Part shown: positions 14,116 through 23,514 of the stretch, one piece after another
Layout: every line of letters starts with the position of its first letter
How positions within the stretch are numbered: the first letter of the stretch is position 1
NCBI RefSeq assembly: GCF_900090305.1
Contig: NZ_LT607751.1
Location: 6,076,001-6,140,000 of the forward strand
Length of the DNA: 64,000 nucleotides
Direction of reading: 5' to 3'
Source of the DNA: Micromonospora siamensis
GTDB lineage: Bacteria; Actinomycetota; Actinomycetes; Mycobacteriales; Micromonosporaceae
Made by a program: the position numbers and the translations under genes
Notes under the pieces: generated by a model
What the model was told of the DNA's origin: nothing
The model's database searches: none
Seen by the model: the letters and a program-made list of their open reading frames with translations, nothing else

Positions 14116-14727
14116 TCAATTACGGGTGACGCGCAGCACCCGGTAGCCCTTCTGGCTGGCCGTCCGCTCGACCTGCCAGCCCTGCTCGTCGACGAGCCAG
14201 CGCTGCAACGAGTCCCCGCCGAGGTGCTTGGCGACGACCAGCCAGCCGACGCCGTCCGGCGCGAGCCGGGGCAGCCAGCGGCGCAGCAGTTCGTGCAGTT
14301 CCGCCTTGCCGATCCGGATCGGCGGGTTGGACCAGAGTTGGGCGAACGTGACGTTCGCCGGTACGTCGTCGGGGGCAACGGCCCGGATCCGTCCGGCGGC
14401 GCCGACCCGTTCGGCGTTCGCGGCGGTCAGTGCCCGGGCCCGTTCGTTGACGTCGACCGCCCAGACGGTCGCGGCGGGGGCGGTGCTGGCCAGCACGCAG
14501 CTGATCGGTCCGAAGCCGCAGCCGAGGTCGAGCAGGGCGCCGGTGGTGTCCGGGTCGGGCAGCTCCGCCTTGCGCAGCAGCACCGCGGTGCCGGCGTCCA
14601 ACCGGTCGGCGGAGAAGACACCGCCGGCGGAGTGCAGCGTGTAGTCGCGCCCGGCGACGGAGAACTCGACCTCGCGGGGTTTACCGGCGGTCGAGGGTGC
14701 GGTGCTGAAGTAGTGGTCCCCGGTCAC
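14116..14727 (-). CDS. class I SAM methyltransferase, RsmC-like
   Basis: A 203-residue protein with the SAM-binding motif LLDLGCGFGPIS, an acidic strand VWAVDVNERA and the catalytic NPPI motif (LWSNPPIRIGKAE) typical of the RsmC/RlmG family of rRNA guanine-N2 methyltransferases. It corresponds only to the catalytic C-terminal half of E. coli RsmC, which is normal in actinobacteria. The GTG start is at 14727. It is the first gene of a minus-strand group with the ABC-F and nucleotidyltransferase genes. Confidence 0.85.
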   Translation of the reverse strand: MTGDHYFSTAPSTAGKPREVEFSVAGRDYTLHSAGGVFSADRLDAGTAVLLRKAELPDPDTTGALLDLGCGFGPISCVLASTAPAATVWAVDVNERARALTAANAERVGAAGRIRAVAPDDVPANVTFAQLWSNPPIRIGKAELHELLRRWLPRLAPDGVGWLVVAKHLGGDSLQRWLVDEQGWQVERTASQKGYRVLRVTRN

Positions 14728-14831
14728 GTCCGCATTGTCGCACCGCCGGTGCGACGCTTCCCGGACGGTACGGGCGTACGCTCCGGAAGGACTCGCACGG
14801 CAATTTCCGGATATTACCCTCTAAAGGGACA

Positions 14832-16028
14832 ATGGACCCTACGCTGTCCTCCATGGTGTATCGGCACGAGTCCGACGAGGACGCCTACGAGTACCCACTG
14901 CCCGACGGCGAACCGGCCGGGCCCGTGGCGGGTCGCCCCCCGGCCGCCGGCCCCTCGCCGTCCCGCTTCCCGACGCCCTCGTTGCCCCGGGCCGACCGGC
15001 TCGCCCTCCCGCAGTCCGCGTCGGCGCAGCCGCCGACCGGCCGGGCCGCGCTGCCGGCCCCGGTCTCCTCGCCCCCACCGCCGCACCACGTCCACGCGTA
15101 CGTCGCCGAGCCGGTGGATCCGCCCCGCGTCCACGGCTACGCCACCACCGAGCCACTGGACCTGCCCCGGTCCCGCCGGGCGGCCGACACCCGCGGCGGC
15201 GGTCGGCTGTGGCAGGCGCTGGTCGGGGGCGCCGCGGTGCTGGTGCTGCTCGCGCTCTGCGGTCTCGGCGCCGCGGCGCTGCTCGCCGGCCGCACCACCG
15301 ACCCGGAGCCCACCCGGACGAACCAACCGGCCGCGCTGCCATCGCCCACCACCAGCCCCGACAACCGCCAGGACCTCGACTCCCGGGACACCGACCAGAC
15401 GCCACTGACCGTCAAGGAGGTCTTCCCCGGCAAGGCCCTCGTCGTCGCAGACGGCCGCCCGGCGTACCGCGTGCTGAAGGCGCAGGCCAGCACCGGCTGT
15501 GCGGTGGCCGCCACCGGTGAGGTCGCCGACCTGCTGGTCCGGCTCGGCTGCAACCAGGTGGTCCGCGCGACGCTTCGCTCCCCGGACGGCGACCACCTGC
15601 TCACCGCCGGGCTGTTCAACCTGACCGACCGGGTCAGCGCCGAGCGGACCCGGGACCGGATCCGGCCCATGCTCGACGACCGGCAGGGCCGGTTCCGCGG
15701 CCTGGTGGCCGGCGAGGGCACCGAGGCGGTCGCCCGGGCCGCCGCCCGGGTCGGCTGGCAGGTACGCGGCCACTACATCGCCTACTGCCTGGTCACCAGG
15801 GCCGACGGCGAGGCGGTCAAGACCGGCGACCCGACCGCCCGGGAGATCCTGTACGACATGATCGAGCTGTACCTCAACCAGGGCGTGCTGGAGCGCCGGG
15901 CGGCCGGCGGAACGGCGAGCCAGCCGACCGACGAGCCCTCGGCGACGACGGACACCCAGCGCGGCACGGAGCCCGACGGCGGCTCGTCGAACGGCGGCTC
16001 CTCCGACGGCACCGACGGCGGCAACTGA
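14832..16028 (+). CDS. single-pass membrane-anchored protein of unknown function
   Basis: A 398-residue protein with a Pro-rich cytoplasmic N-terminus (~125 residues), one transmembrane segment (ALVGGAAVLVLLALCGLGAAALLAG, ~136-160) and a ~200-residue extracytoplasmic domain that appears folded (TPLTVKEVFPGKALVVADGRPAYRV; two cysteines STGCAV and LGCNQV could form a disulfide). The Ser/Gly-rich tail is disordered. ATG 14832 has AAAGGGA just upstream; ATG 14853 is an alternative. No family was recognised. Confidence 0.75.
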   Translation: MDPTLSSMVYRHESDEDAYEYPLPDGEPAGPVAGRPPAAGPSPSRFPTPSLPRADRLALPQSASAQPPTGRAALPAPVSSPPPPHHVHAYVAEPVDPPRVHGYATTEPLDLPRSRRAADTRGGGRLWQALVGGAAVLVLLALCGLGAAALLAGRTTDPEPTRTNQPAALPSPTTSPDNRQDLDSRDTDQTPLTVKEVFPGKALVVADGRPAYRVLKAQASTGCAVAATGEVADLLVRLGCNQVVRATLRSPDGDHLLTAGLFNLTDRVSAERTRDRIRPMLDDRQGRFRGLVAGEGTEAVARAAARVGWQVRGHYIAYCLVTRADGEAVKTGDPTAREILYDMIELYLNQGVLERRAAGGTASQPTDEPSATTDTQRGTEPDGGSSNGGSSDGTDGGN

Positions 16029-16091
16029 CCCGGTACCGCCGACGGAAGCCCACGCGGCGCCCGCCCTGCCGGGGCGTCCCGTGCCGGCGAA

Positions 16092-16925
16092 TCAGCCCTC
16101 GGTGACCGGCACCCGGAGCCGGCGGGTGACCTCGGCGCGGTCCGCGTACCCGGCCGGGTCGGTGGGATAGCCCACCTCGACCAGGGCCAGCCCGTGCGCC
16201 GGCGCGACCGTCACCTCACTGGACCGCTCGCGGCGGCTGAGCAGGCTACCCGGCCACTGGACCGGCCGGCGACCGTCCCCGGCCACCAGCATCGCCCCGA
16301 CCAGGCTGCGCACCATGTTCTGGCAGAACGCGTCGGCCTGCACGGTGGCGACCAGGATGCCGTCCGGGTCCCGGCGCCAGTCCAGCCGGGTCACCTCGCG
16401 CACCGTGGTGGCGTTCTCCTTGCGCCGGCAGTACGCGGCGAAGTCGTGCTCCCCCACCAGGCCGGCCGCCGCGGCGTTCAACGCGCCCAGGTCCAGCGGC
16501 TTCGGCCAGGCCAGGGTGTCCCGGCGGCGCAGCGGCTCGGCGCCCCACGGCGCGTCGGTCACCCGGTACTCGTAGCGGCGGAAGGTCGCCGAGAAGCGGG
16601 CGTCGAAGTCGCCCGGGACCTCGGTCATCGCGCGTACCCGCACGTCGCCGGGGAGCAGCCGGCCCAGCCGGCGCAGCAGCAGCCCGTCGTGCTCCCGCCA
16701 GACGTCGGCGGGCAGGTCGAGGTGGCAGACCTGGCCGGTGGCGTGCACCCCCGCGTCGGTCCGGCCGGCGACGGTCAGCCCGGTCGCCGTACCGGCGCCG
16801 AGCACCAGGTCCAGCGCCTCGACGAGCGCCCCGGCCACGGTGCGCCGGTTCGGCTGGACCGCCCAGCCGGAGAAGTCCGTGCCGTCGTAGGAGACGTCCA
16901 GCCGCAGCCGGATCCGCTCGTCCAC
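16092..16925 (-). CDS. truA: tRNA pseudouridine(38-40) synthase TruA
   Basis: A 277-residue enzyme that makes pseudouridine at positions 38-40 of tRNA anticodon arms. The catalytic Asp lies in AGRTDAGVHATGQV; the N-terminal LRLDVSYDGTDFSGWAVQP and the C-terminal FCQNMVRSLVGAML are also diagnostic. I chose GTG 16925 because AGGGGG lies 6 nt upstream and because the alternative GTG at 16958 would fall inside the loop of the rplQ terminator hairpin. It closes the alpha operon, as in other actinobacteria. Confidence 0.93.
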   Translation of the reverse strand: MDERIRLRLDVSYDGTDFSGWAVQPNRRTVAGALVEALDLVLGAGTATGLTVAGRTDAGVHATGQVCHLDLPADVWREHDGLLLRRLGRLLPGDVRVRAMTEVPGDFDARFSATFRRYEYRVTDAPWGAEPLRRRDTLAWPKPLDLGALNAAAAGLVGEHDFAAYCRRKENATTVREVTRLDWRRDPDGILVATVQADAFCQNMVRSLVGAMLVAGDGRRPVQWPGSLLSRRERSSEVTVAPAHGLALVEVGYPTDPAGYADRAEVTRRLRVPVTEG

Positions 16926-16943
16926 CTCGTACCCCCTGTCATG

Positions 16944-16983
16944 CGTCGGGCCCGGCACCCCGTGGGGGATGCCGGGCCCGACG
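16944..16983 (-). terminator. hairpin between rplQ and truA
   Basis: A 14-bp perfect stem, CGTCGGGCCCGGCA at 16944-16957 with its complement at 16970-16983, plus four further inner C-G pairs. It lies 17 nt after the rplQ stop. No U-tract follows. truA probably receives read-through transcription. Confidence 0.7.
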
Positions 16984-16999
16984 ATGCTGCTGCCTGCGC

Positions 17000-17575
17000 T
17001 CAGGCCTTGTTCTCGTTCTCGGTGGCCTCGTCGCTGTCCTCGCGGGCGGCGGCGGTGTCACCGGAGGCGGAGACCGGAGCCTCGGAGTCCTGGTCGGTCT
17101 CGGCGTCGGCCGGGGTCGACTTCGGGGTCTCCTCGGCCGGGGCCAGGGCCTCGACCTTGTCCTGCTGCGCGGCCTTGCGGGCGGCGGTCTTCTTGTTCGC
17201 CTTGGGCTCGGCGACCTGAAGCTCCTCCACCAGCTCGATGACCGCCATCGGAGCGGCGTCACCCTTGCGCGGGCCGGTCTTCACGATCCGGGTGTAGCCA
17301 CCGTTGCGGTTGGCGTACCGGGGCGCGATCTGGTCGAACAGGGCGTAGACCACGTCCTTGTCCTTGACGACGCCCGCCACCCGCCGGCGGGACGCGAGGT
17401 CGCCGCGCTTGGCCTTGGTGATGAGCTGCTCGGCCAGCGGACGCAGCCGCCGGGCCTTCGTCTCGGTGGTCTGGATCTTGCCGTGCTGGAACAGCGCAGT
17501 GGCCAGGTTGGCCAGCATGAGCCGCTCGTGCGCGGGGCTGCCGCCGAGGCGGGGGCCCTTGGTGGGCGTGGGCAT
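17000..17575 (-). CDS. rplQ: 50S ribosomal protein L17
   Basis: A 191-residue large-subunit protein at the rim of the exit tunnel. The family core fills residues 1-~120 ([54 protein letters not shown]). An Ala/Glu-rich acidic tail of ~70 residues follows ([18 protein letters not shown]...), an extension common in actinobacteria. It is 34 nt downstream of rpoA, the usual alpha-operon arrangement. Confidence 0.97.
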   Translation of the reverse strand: MPTPTKGPRLGGSPAHERLMLANLATALFQHGKIQTTETKARRLRPLAEQLITKAKRGDLASRRRVAGVVKDKDVVYALFDQIAPRYANRNGGYTRIVKTGPRKGDAAPMAVIELVEELQVAEPKANKKTAARKAAQQDKVEALAPAEETPKSTPADAETDQDSEAPVSASGDTAAAREDSDEATENENKA

Positions 17576-17609
17576 TGTTGGTGCTCCTCAGATGTGGCGG
17601 CAGCCGGGG

Positions 17610-18632
17610 TTAGAGCTGCTCGGTCTCGCGGTAGTCGTCGGTGTCGTAGTCGGCCTCACCGAAGGCGTCCACGACGTGCGCCGGGTCGAAGTTCGGAGCC
17701 GAGTCCTTCAGACCCAGACCCATCCCGGCGAGCTTCATCTTGACCTCGTCGATCGACTTCTGCCCGAAGTTCCGGATGTCGAGGAGGTCGGCCTCGGTAC
17801 GCCCGATGAGCTCACCAACGGAGTTGATGCCCTCGCGCTTGAGGCAGTTGTAGGAGCGGACGGTGAGGTCCAGCTCCTCGATCGGCAGGGCCAGGTCCGC
17901 CGCGAGCTGGGCGTCCTGCGGGGACGGCCCGATGTCGATGCCCTCGGCGGTCTCGTCCAGCTCCCGGGCCAGCCCGAAGAGCTCCACCAGCGTCGAACCG
18001 GCGGAGGCCAGCGCGGTACGCGGGCCCATCGACGGCTTGGTCTCGACGTCGATGATCAGCCGGTCGAAGTCGGTACGCTGCTCGACACGAGTCGCCTCGA
18101 CCCGGTAGGTCACCTTCAGCACCGGCGAGTAGATCGAGTCGACCGGGATCCGGCCGATCTCGGCACCCGCCTGCTTGTTCTGCGCCGCCGTGACGTAGCC
18201 ACGACCCCGCTCGACGGTCAGCTCCATGTCGAGCCGGCCCTTGCCGTTGAGGGTGGCGAGCTTCAGGTCCGGGTTGTGCACCGAGACACCGGCCGGAGGC
18301 TGGATGTCACCGGCGGTCACGTCGCCCGGGCCCTGCTTGCGCAGGTACATGCTGACCGGCTCGTCGTGCTCGGAGCTGACGCACAGCTCCTTGATGTTCA
18401 TGACGAGCTCGACCACGTCCTCCTTGACCCCGGGGATCGTGGTGAACTCGTGCAGCACACCGTCGATCTTGATCGAGGTGACCGCCGCGCCCGGGATGGA
18501 CGACAGCAGCGTGCGCCGCAGCGAGTTGCCGAGGGTGTAGCCGAAGCCCGGCTCCAGCGGCTCGATGGTGAACCGGGAGCGGGTCTCGTTGATCGACTCT
18601 TCGGAGAGAGACGGTCGCTGGCTGATGAGCAT
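17610..18632 (-). CDS. rpoA: RNA polymerase alpha subunit
   Basis: A 340-residue protein. The N-terminal domain ([13 protein letters not shown] to ~230) dimerises and nucleates core enzyme assembly ([27 protein letters not shown]). The C-terminal domain ([37 protein letters not shown]) contacts UP elements and activators. The acidic tail ends [12 protein letters not shown]. It is preceded by a 13-bp hairpin in the 98-nt gap after rpsD. Confidence 0.98.
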   Translation of the reverse strand: MLISQRPSLSEESINETRSRFTIEPLEPGFGYTLGNSLRRTLLSSIPGAAVTSIKIDGVLHEFTTIPGVKEDVVELVMNIKELCVSSEHDEPVSMYLRKQGPGDVTAGDIQPPAGVSVHNPDLKLATLNGKGRLDMELTVERGRGYVTAAQNKQAGAEIGRIPVDSIYSPVLKVTYRVEATRVEQRTDFDRLIIDVETKPSMGPRTALASAGSTLVELFGLARELDETAEGIDIGPSPQDAQLAADLALPIEELDLTVRSYNCLKREGINSVGELIGRTEADLLDIRNFGQKSIDEVKMKLAGMGLGLKDSAPNFDPAHVVDAFGEADYDTDDYRETEQL

Positions 18633-18688
18633 TTCTTCTCTTCTCTTCCGGGGCGCCCGCTATTTGACGCCCACCACACAAACTGTTC

Positions 18689-18720
18689 CGGTGGCCCGCC
18701 CCGGTGAGGGCGGGCCACCG
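18689..18720 (-). repeat. intercistronic hairpin rpsD-rpoA
   Basis: A perfect 13-bp stem (CGGTGGCCCGCCC at 18689-18701, complement at 18708-18720) with a 6-nt loop. It lies 10 nt after the rpsD stop. It has no U-tract and sits inside an operon, so it is more likely an attenuator, processing or stability element than a full terminator. Confidence 0.75.
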
Positions 18721-18730
18721 CAACGAGCCC

Positions 18731-19357
18731 TTACTTGGAGTAGAGCTCGACGATCAGCTGCTCCTGGACCTGGGTGTCGATCACCTGGCGGGCCGGGAGC
18801 GAGTGCACGAGAACCTTCATCTGGCTGGGGATCGCCTCGAGCCACGCCGGGACGGTCTTCGAGCCGGCCTGGGCCTGCGCGACGATGAACGGGGTGAGCT
18901 CCTTGCTCTTGCCCCGGACCTCGATGATGTCGTGCTCCTTCACCCGGAACGACGGGATGTCGACCTTCTTGCCGTTCACGGTGAAGTGGCCGTGCTTGAC
19001 CAGCTGGCGGGCCATGTCCCGGGACTGGGCGTAGCCGGCCCGGTAGACCACGTTGTCCAGCCGCGACTCGAGGATCTGGAGCAGAACCTCACCGGTCTTG
19101 GCCTTCTTGCCGACGGCCTCTTCGTAGTAGCCGCGGAACTGCTTCTCCAGCACGCCGTAGACACGACGGGCCTTCTGCTTCTCACGGAGCTGGAGCAGGT
19201 ACTCCGTCTCCTTGGTGCGGCCGCGGCCGTGCTGCCCGGGCGGGAACGGCCGGGACTCGAACGGGCACTTCGGACCATCGCACTTGCTGCCCTTGAGGAA
19301 CAGCTTCATCTTCTCCCGCCGGCAACGGCGGCAGTCAGCACCGGTGTAACGAGCCAT
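18731..19357 (-). CDS. rpsD: 30S ribosomal protein S4
   Basis: A 208-residue primary 16S rRNA-binding protein. The N-terminus has the zinc-finger form of S4 (CRRCRREKMKLFLKGSKCDGPKCPFESR, four usable Cys), and the S4 RNA-binding domain is around ESRLDNVVYRAGYAQSRDMARQLVKHGHFTVNGKKVD. In E. coli S4 represses the alpha operon; no comparable site could be read here. It lies 13 nt after rpsK. Confidence 0.97.
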   Translation of the reverse strand: MARYTGADCRRCRREKMKLFLKGSKCDGPKCPFESRPFPPGQHGRGRTKETEYLLQLREKQKARRVYGVLEKQFRGYYEEAVGKKAKTGEVLLQILESRLDNVVYRAGYAQSRDMARQLVKHGHFTVNGKKVDIPSFRVKEHDIIEVRGKSKELTPFIVAQAQAGSKTVPAWLEAIPSQMKVLVHSLPARQVIDTQVQEQLIVELYSK

Positions 19358-19370
19358 CTCTCTCTACCTC

Positions 19371-19778
19371 TCAGACCCGACGACGCTTGGGCGGACGGCA
19401 TCCGTTGTGCGGCTGCGGCGTGACGTCGGAGATCTGCCCGACCTCGAGGCCGGCGGCCTGCAGCGAACGGATGGCGGTCTCCCGGCCGGAGCCGGGGCCC
19501 TTGACGAACACGTCGACCTTGCGCATGCCGTGCTCCATGGCCCGACGCGCGGCGGCCTCGGCGGCCAGCTGCGCGGCGAACGGAGTCGACTTGCGGGAGC
19601 CCTTGAAGCCCACCTGGCCGGAGGAGGCCCAGGAGATGACAGCACCGGTCGGGTCGGTGATCGACACGATGGTGTTGTTGAAGGTGCTCTTGATGTGCGC
19701 CTGCCCGTGGGCGACGTTCTTGCGTTCCTTGCGCCGGACCTTCTTGACAGCGGCTCCGGCACGAGCCTTCGGTGGCAT
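19371..19778 (-). CDS. rpsK: 30S ribosomal protein S11
   Basis: A 135-residue platform protein of the small subunit. The family core is intact: [44 protein letters not shown] and the C-terminal [21 protein letters not shown]. The N-terminal 15 residues are basic and Ala-rich. It sits 18 nt after rpsM and 13 nt before rpsD. Confidence 0.97.
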   Translation of the reverse strand: MPPKARAGAAVKKVRRKERKNVAHGQAHIKSTFNNTIVSITDPTGAVISWASSGQVGFKGSRKSTPFAAQLAAEAAARRAMEHGMRKVDVFVKGPGSGRETAIRSLQAAGLEVGQISDVTPQPHNGCRPPKRRRV

Positions 19779-19796
19779 AAGTCTGTGCGCTCCTAG

Positions 19797-20177
19797 TTAC
19801 TTCTTGCCGGGCTTCTTCTTGCCGGCCACGGTCCGCTTCGGGCCCTTCCGGGTACGCGCGTTGGTCTTGGTGCGCTGACCACGCACGGGCAGACCACGGC
19901 GGTGCCGGATACCGGCGTAGCAGCCGATCTCGACCTTGCGGCGGATGTCAGCGGCGACCTCGCGGCGCAGGTCGCCTTCAACCTTGTAGTTGCCCTCGAT
20001 GTGGTTCCGGAGCTCGACGAGCTCCTCGTCCGTGAGGTCCCGGACTCGCTTGTCCGGCGAGATGCCGGTCGCGGCGAGCGTCTCCAGGGCGCGGGTGCGG
20101 CCCACGCCGAAGATGTAGGTGAGCGCGATCTCCATCCGCTTTTCGCGGGGGAGGTCGACGCCGACTAGACGTGCCAT
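19797..20177 (-). CDS. rpsM: 30S ribosomal protein S13
   Basis: A 126-residue protein of the 30S head that contacts tRNA and L5. Visible marks are [26 protein letters not shown], the [16 protein letters not shown] helix-two-turn-helix region and the basic tail [25 protein letters not shown] 20177 was chosen as the universally conserved start. A 263-nt gap separates it from rpmJ. Confidence 0.97.
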   Translation of the reverse strand: MARLVGVDLPREKRMEIALTYIFGVGRTRALETLAATGISPDKRVRDLTDEELVELRNHIEGNYKVEGDLRREVAADIRRKVEIGCYAGIRHRRGLPVRGQRTKTNARTRKGPKRTVAGKKKPGKK

Positions 20178-20440
20178 GTGCGGGCGTACTCCTCGTGATG
20201 TTGTGGCGGAGGTCTGGACCCGACCCATCCCGCTACCGACCGTCCCGTCCTTCCGACGCCTGTGGCGCCGGCGACCGGGAGTGGTCGTTGCCCGAGCGGG
20301 CCCCGGCCTCCGACCGGGGGTCAACCACGAGGGGGTACGCGCTGCGTACCGCTCGCGGCTGGGACGAGCTTGGTGATGTGTGCTGGACCTGCGGCCCGGA
20401 CCGATCCAACCGGCCGTGTGTCACGACCGGTGCGACTGGT

Positions 20441-20554
20441 TCAGCCCTGGCGCTGCTTGTGGCGCGGGTCGGTGCAGATGACCATGACCCGGCCGTGCCG
20501 GCGAATGACCCGGCACTTGTTGCAGATCCTCTTGACGCTCGGCTTGACCTTCAC
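20441..20554 (-). CDS. rpmJ: 50S ribosomal protein L36
   Basis: A 37-residue zinc-ribbon protein. The translation starts [20 protein letters not shown] and ends [13 protein letters not shown]. The zinc ligands C-x2-C, then C and H, are all present, so this is the zinc-binding (C+) form. The GTG start at 20554 has AAGG 6 nt upstream. It lies between infA and rpsM, its normal place. Confidence 0.95.
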   Translation of the reverse strand: MKVKPSVKRICNKCRVIRRHGRVMVICTDPRHKQRQG

Positions 20555-20647
20555 GGTTGCCTTACTTCCCATCTGGCCCGGAGGCACGATCACGCGCGAC
20601 GCCGGACGTCGAAGACGGACACGGGGACGTCCCGGCCGCCGTCAGGA

Positions 20648-20869
20648 CTACTTGTAGCGGTAGACGATGCGCCCGCGGGTCAGGTCGTACGGCGAGAGTT
20701 CGACGACGACACGGTCCTCCGGCAGGATGCGGATGTAGTGCTGCCGCATCTTGCCGCTGATGTGAGCCAGCACCTTGTGACCGTTCGCGAGCTCCACCCG
20801 GAACATGGCGTTCGGCAGGGGCTCGATGACCCGACCCTCGATCTCGATGGCTCCGTCTTTTTTCGGCAT
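20648..20869 (-). CDS. infA: translation initiation factor IF-1
   Basis: A 73-residue OB-fold factor that binds the 30S A site during initiation. The sequence [20 protein letters not shown] to [15 protein letters not shown] is nearly invariant for actinobacteria. ATG 20869 is preceded by GGAGG. It appears to head the alpha operon, with a good promoter ~150 nt upstream. Confidence 0.97.
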   Translation of the reverse strand: MPKKDGAIEIEGRVIEPLPNAMFRVELANGHKVLAHISGKMRQHYIRILPEDRVVVELSPYDLTRGRIVYRYK

Positions 20870-21025
20870 GTCCTCCGCTGTCCTGACGTCGGTTGCTCCG
20901 GACGGCTCACAACGTCTTACACGGGCGACCTGACCAAGATCAGGCAACCCGCGCCAGCCGCGGCTCCAGCTCCCACCGAAGCGCAGGGTGGGCATGCCGG
21001 AGTGGACGCTGTGCGCCGATCTGAA

Positions 21026-21055
21026 AGTGTACGCCCGCCCGTCCGCCGTCGCCAA
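21026..21055 (-). promoter_or_regulatory. probable promoter of the infA-alpha operon
   Basis: Minus-strand TTGGCG (21050-21055), an 18-nt spacer, then TACACT (21026-21031), which fits the housekeeping sigma consensus. The predicted start near 21019 would give a ~150-nt leader for infA. The rest of the 20870-21172 gap holds only a weak CCTGA/TCAGG dyad at 20929-20944. Confidence 0.55.
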
Positions 21056-21172
21056 ACCGGCCACCCGGCCTGTCACCCGCCGGAGCGAACCGGACACCCG
21101 TCGGGCCCGCCGCGGCCGGATTCCCCGGGGCCGCCGCGGTCGGTGTGCCCGGCTCCGCCGGGCCCGCCGCGG

Positions 21173-21772
21173 TCAGTGTCCCCGGCCCCGCCGGGCCTGC
21201 CGCCGTCGGCGCCGTTCCGCGCGGCGCGCCACCACCCGTGCCGGTTCCCCGGTGGCCAGCCCGCCCGCGGTCCGGAACAGCAGCACCGCTCCCCACGGCC
21301 CGAGCACCCAGGCCGGCCAGTAGCCGTCGATGTCCCGGTCACCGAGCGACGAGAGCAGCCAGATCGCGGTCAGGATGGCGGCGACCCGCAACCAGGGCGA
21401 CCACTCCTCCAGCAGCCACTGGCCAGCGCCGCCGGTCACCGGTCCGCCGCCGGGCGTGACCGGGGCCATCCGACTCGGCGGCTCCGGCGTGACCGACGCC
21501 ACCGGGTACGCCCCCTCGGACCCGACCACCGCGCCGGACCGTTCCCCGCCGGGCTGAGCCGGGACAGGCCCGGATCGCCCCGTCACCGCCGGCCCCGGAA
21601 GATCCGCCAGCACGCCGTCGAGTTCGCCGTAGGTCTTCGCCGCGTACGCCCGCTGCAGGCGCTCGTCGTACTCGTGCAGGTCGAGCCGGCCCTCCTCCAG
21701 CGCCACCCGGAGCCGATCCGCCGTCTCCTGCCGGTCAGCGTCAGCCGCCCGCATCCCGTCCCGCGCGTCCAT
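21173..21772 (-). CDS. DUF1707-domain two-helix membrane protein
   Basis: A 199-residue protein. The N-terminus is the DUF1707 motif (MRAADADRQETADRLRVAL, then EEGRLDLHEYDERLQRAY and KTYGELDGVLADLP), shared with SHOCT-like actinobacterial proteins. A Pro/Gly linker follows, then two hydrophobic segments (VAAILTAIWLLSSL; WPAWVLGPWGAVLLF) and a very basic tail ending RRRRQARRGRGH. ATG 21772 was chosen; ATG 21784 or GTG 21859 are possible. The function of DUF1707 is unknown. It lies in the minus strand between map and infA. Confidence 0.8.
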   Translation of the reverse strand: MDARDGMRAADADRQETADRLRVALEEGRLDLHEYDERLQRAYAAKTYGELDGVLADLPGPAVTGRSGPVPAQPGGERSGAVVGSEGAYPVASVTPEPPSRMAPVTPGGGPVTGGAGQWLLEEWSPWLRVAAILTAIWLLSSLGDRDIDGYWPAWVLGPWGAVLLFRTAGGLATGEPARVVARRAERRRRRQARRGRGH

Positions 21773-21918
21773 GCCGCCCAGCATGCCACCGGAGCGCCAC
21801 CCGGGGCCCGCCGAGACGGCAGGGCCACCGCCAGATCTGCCCGTCGCGCCGAGGGTCACCGACCCGAGGCCCGCGGTGTCCCCGGAGTCGGTTTCCCCGA
21901 TGGGACGGGGTGGATGGG

Positions 21919-22770
21919 TCAGATCGCCGGGGAACCGACGGGCTGGCGGGCGGTGACGAGATCACCGAGCCGGCCCCGGCCGCCGTCGAACGCGGTCAGC
22001 ACCCACACGCCGTCGTCCAGCAGCGCCATCGAGTGCTCCACGTGCACGGCCATCGAGCGGTCGCGGGTGATCACCGTCCAGCCGTCGGAGAGCTCGACGG
22101 TGCGCGGCGAACCCATCGTGATCATCGGCTCGATCGCCAGCGCCAGGCCGGGCACCAACCGGGGGCCGCGACCCGGGCGGCCGTGGTTGAGCACGTGCGG
22201 GTCCTGATGCATCTCGGTGCCGATGCCGTGCCCGCCGTAGCCGTCGACGATGCCGTACCGGCCACCGCGCCGGACGGCCTTCTCCACCGCGTGCGAGATG
22301 TCCGTCAGCCGGCCCCGGCCGTTCGCGGCGCCCCGAGCGGCGGCGGCGATCCCGGCCCACATCGCGTCCTCGGCCACCGCGGTCATCTTCAGCAACGCCG
22401 GGTCGACCTCGCCCACCCCGACGGTGATGGCCGCGTCGCCGTGCCAGCCGTCGAGGATCGCCCCGCAGTCGATCGAGATCAGGTCGCCGTCGCGGAGCAC
22501 CTGGTCGGCAGCCGGGATGGCGTGCACCACCTGCTCGTTGACCGACGAGCAGATCGACGCCGGGAAGCCGTGGTAGCCCTTGAAGGAGGGTACGGCCCCG
22601 GCCTCGCGGATCGTCGACTCGGCGATCGCGTCCAGGTCGGCGGTGCTGACGCCCGGGGCCACCGCCTCCCGCATCCGGCGCAGCGCCTCGGCGACCACCA
22701 GGCCGGCGGCGCGCATCTTCTCGATCTGGTCCGGGGTCTTCAGCTGGATGTCCAGCTGGTGACGACGCAT
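21919..22770 (-). CDS. map: type I methionine aminopeptidase
   Basis: A 283-residue metalloprotease that removes the initiator Met from nascent proteins. The metal ligands are visible: first Asp in ISIDCGAILDGWHGDAAIT, His in GYGGHGIGTEMH, and Glu in ALAIEPM and VHVEHSM. The pita-bread fold is complete. ATG 22770 has AAAGG ~10 nt upstream. It follows adk after a 90-nt gap that holds a hairpin, as part of the spc operon. Confidence 0.96.
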   Translation of the reverse strand: MRRHQLDIQLKTPDQIEKMRAAGLVVAEALRRMREAVAPGVSTADLDAIAESTIREAGAVPSFKGYHGFPASICSSVNEQVVHAIPAADQVLRDGDLISIDCGAILDGWHGDAAITVGVGEVDPALLKMTAVAEDAMWAGIAAAARGAANGRGRLTDISHAVEKAVRRGGRYGIVDGYGGHGIGTEMHQDPHVLNHGRPGRGPRLVPGLALAIEPMITMGSPRTVELSDGWTVITRDRSMAVHVEHSMALLDDGVWVLTAFDGGRGRLGDLVTARQPVGSPAI

Positions 22771-22794
22771 GGAGGCGTTACCTTTCGTTGCGCG

Positions 22795-22829
22795 GAACAG
22801 CGGGGCACGTCTCGCGTACCCCGCTGTTC
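22795..22829 (-). repeat. intercistronic hairpin adk-map
   Basis: An 11-bp stem (GAACAGCGGGG at 22795-22805, complement at 22819-22829) with a 13-nt loop. It fills the middle of the 90-nt gap between the adk stop and the map start. Confidence 0.65.
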
Positions 22830-22860
22830 GCACTCTATCCGCCGGCGGACCGGCGGTACG

Positions 22861-23514
22861 TCAGCCGCCGTACGAGCGGAGGGCGTCGATGGCGCGGACG
22901 GTGACGTCCTCCACCGGGCCGGTGGCGTCGATGCCCACCAGCTTGCCCTGGGCGCCGTAGTAGTCCACCAGCGGCGCGGTCTTCTCGGCGTACTCGCGGA
23001 GCCGGGCCGCGATGGTCTCCGGCTTGTCGTCGTCGCGCTGGAACAGCTCGGCGCCGCAGCGGTCGCAGATCCCGTCCCGGGTGGTGGCGTCGAACTCGAC
23101 GTGCCAGATCTTGCCGCAGCCCCGGCAGGTACGCCGGCCGGCGAGCCGCCTGATCACCTCGTCGTCGTCGACGACCAGCTCCAGCACCAGGTCCATCGCG
23201 GTGCCCAGGTCGGCGAGGAGCTTGTCCAGCGCGGCTGCCTGCGGAGTGGTCCGCGGGAAACCGTCGAGCAGGAAGCCCTCGGCGGCGTCCGGCTCGGCGA
23301 GCCGATCCCGGACCATGTTGATGGTCACCTCGTCCGGAACCAGCTTGCCGGCGTCCATGTACCGCTTGGCTTCGACGCCCAGCGGCGTGCCCTGCGAGAC
23401 GTTCGCCCGGAAGATGTCACCGGTCGAGATCTTCGGCACCGAGAGGTGGGCGGCGATGAACTCCGCCTGTGTGCCCTTGCCCGCGCCCGGCGGGCCAACC
23501 AGAACGAGTCGCAT
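22861..23514 (-). CDS. adk: adenylate kinase
   Basis: A 217-residue enzyme catalysing ATP + AMP to 2 ADP. The P-loop [13 protein letters not shown] is at residues ~7-18 and the AMP-binding GFPRTTPQ follows. The long LID has four cysteines (TCRGCGKIW and GICDRCGAE), so a structural zinc is expected. The start codon directly abuts the secY stop (no spacer), so translation is coupled. Confidence 0.97.
   Translation of the reverse strand: MRLVLVGPPGAGKGTQAEFIAAHLSVPKISTGDIFRANVSQGTPLGVEAKRYMDAGKLVPDEVTINMVRDRLAEPDAAEGFLLDGFPRTTPQAAALDKLLADLGTAMDLVLELVVDDDEVIRRLAGRRTCRGCGKIWHVEFDATTRDGICDRCGAELFQRDDDKPETIAARLREYAEKTAPLVDYYGAQGKLVGIDATGPVEDVTVRAIDALRSYGG

Noticed and set aside
16926..16958. truA start at GTG 16958
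   Set aside because: It falls inside the loop of the rplQ hairpin, while GTG 16925 has an excellent ribosome site.
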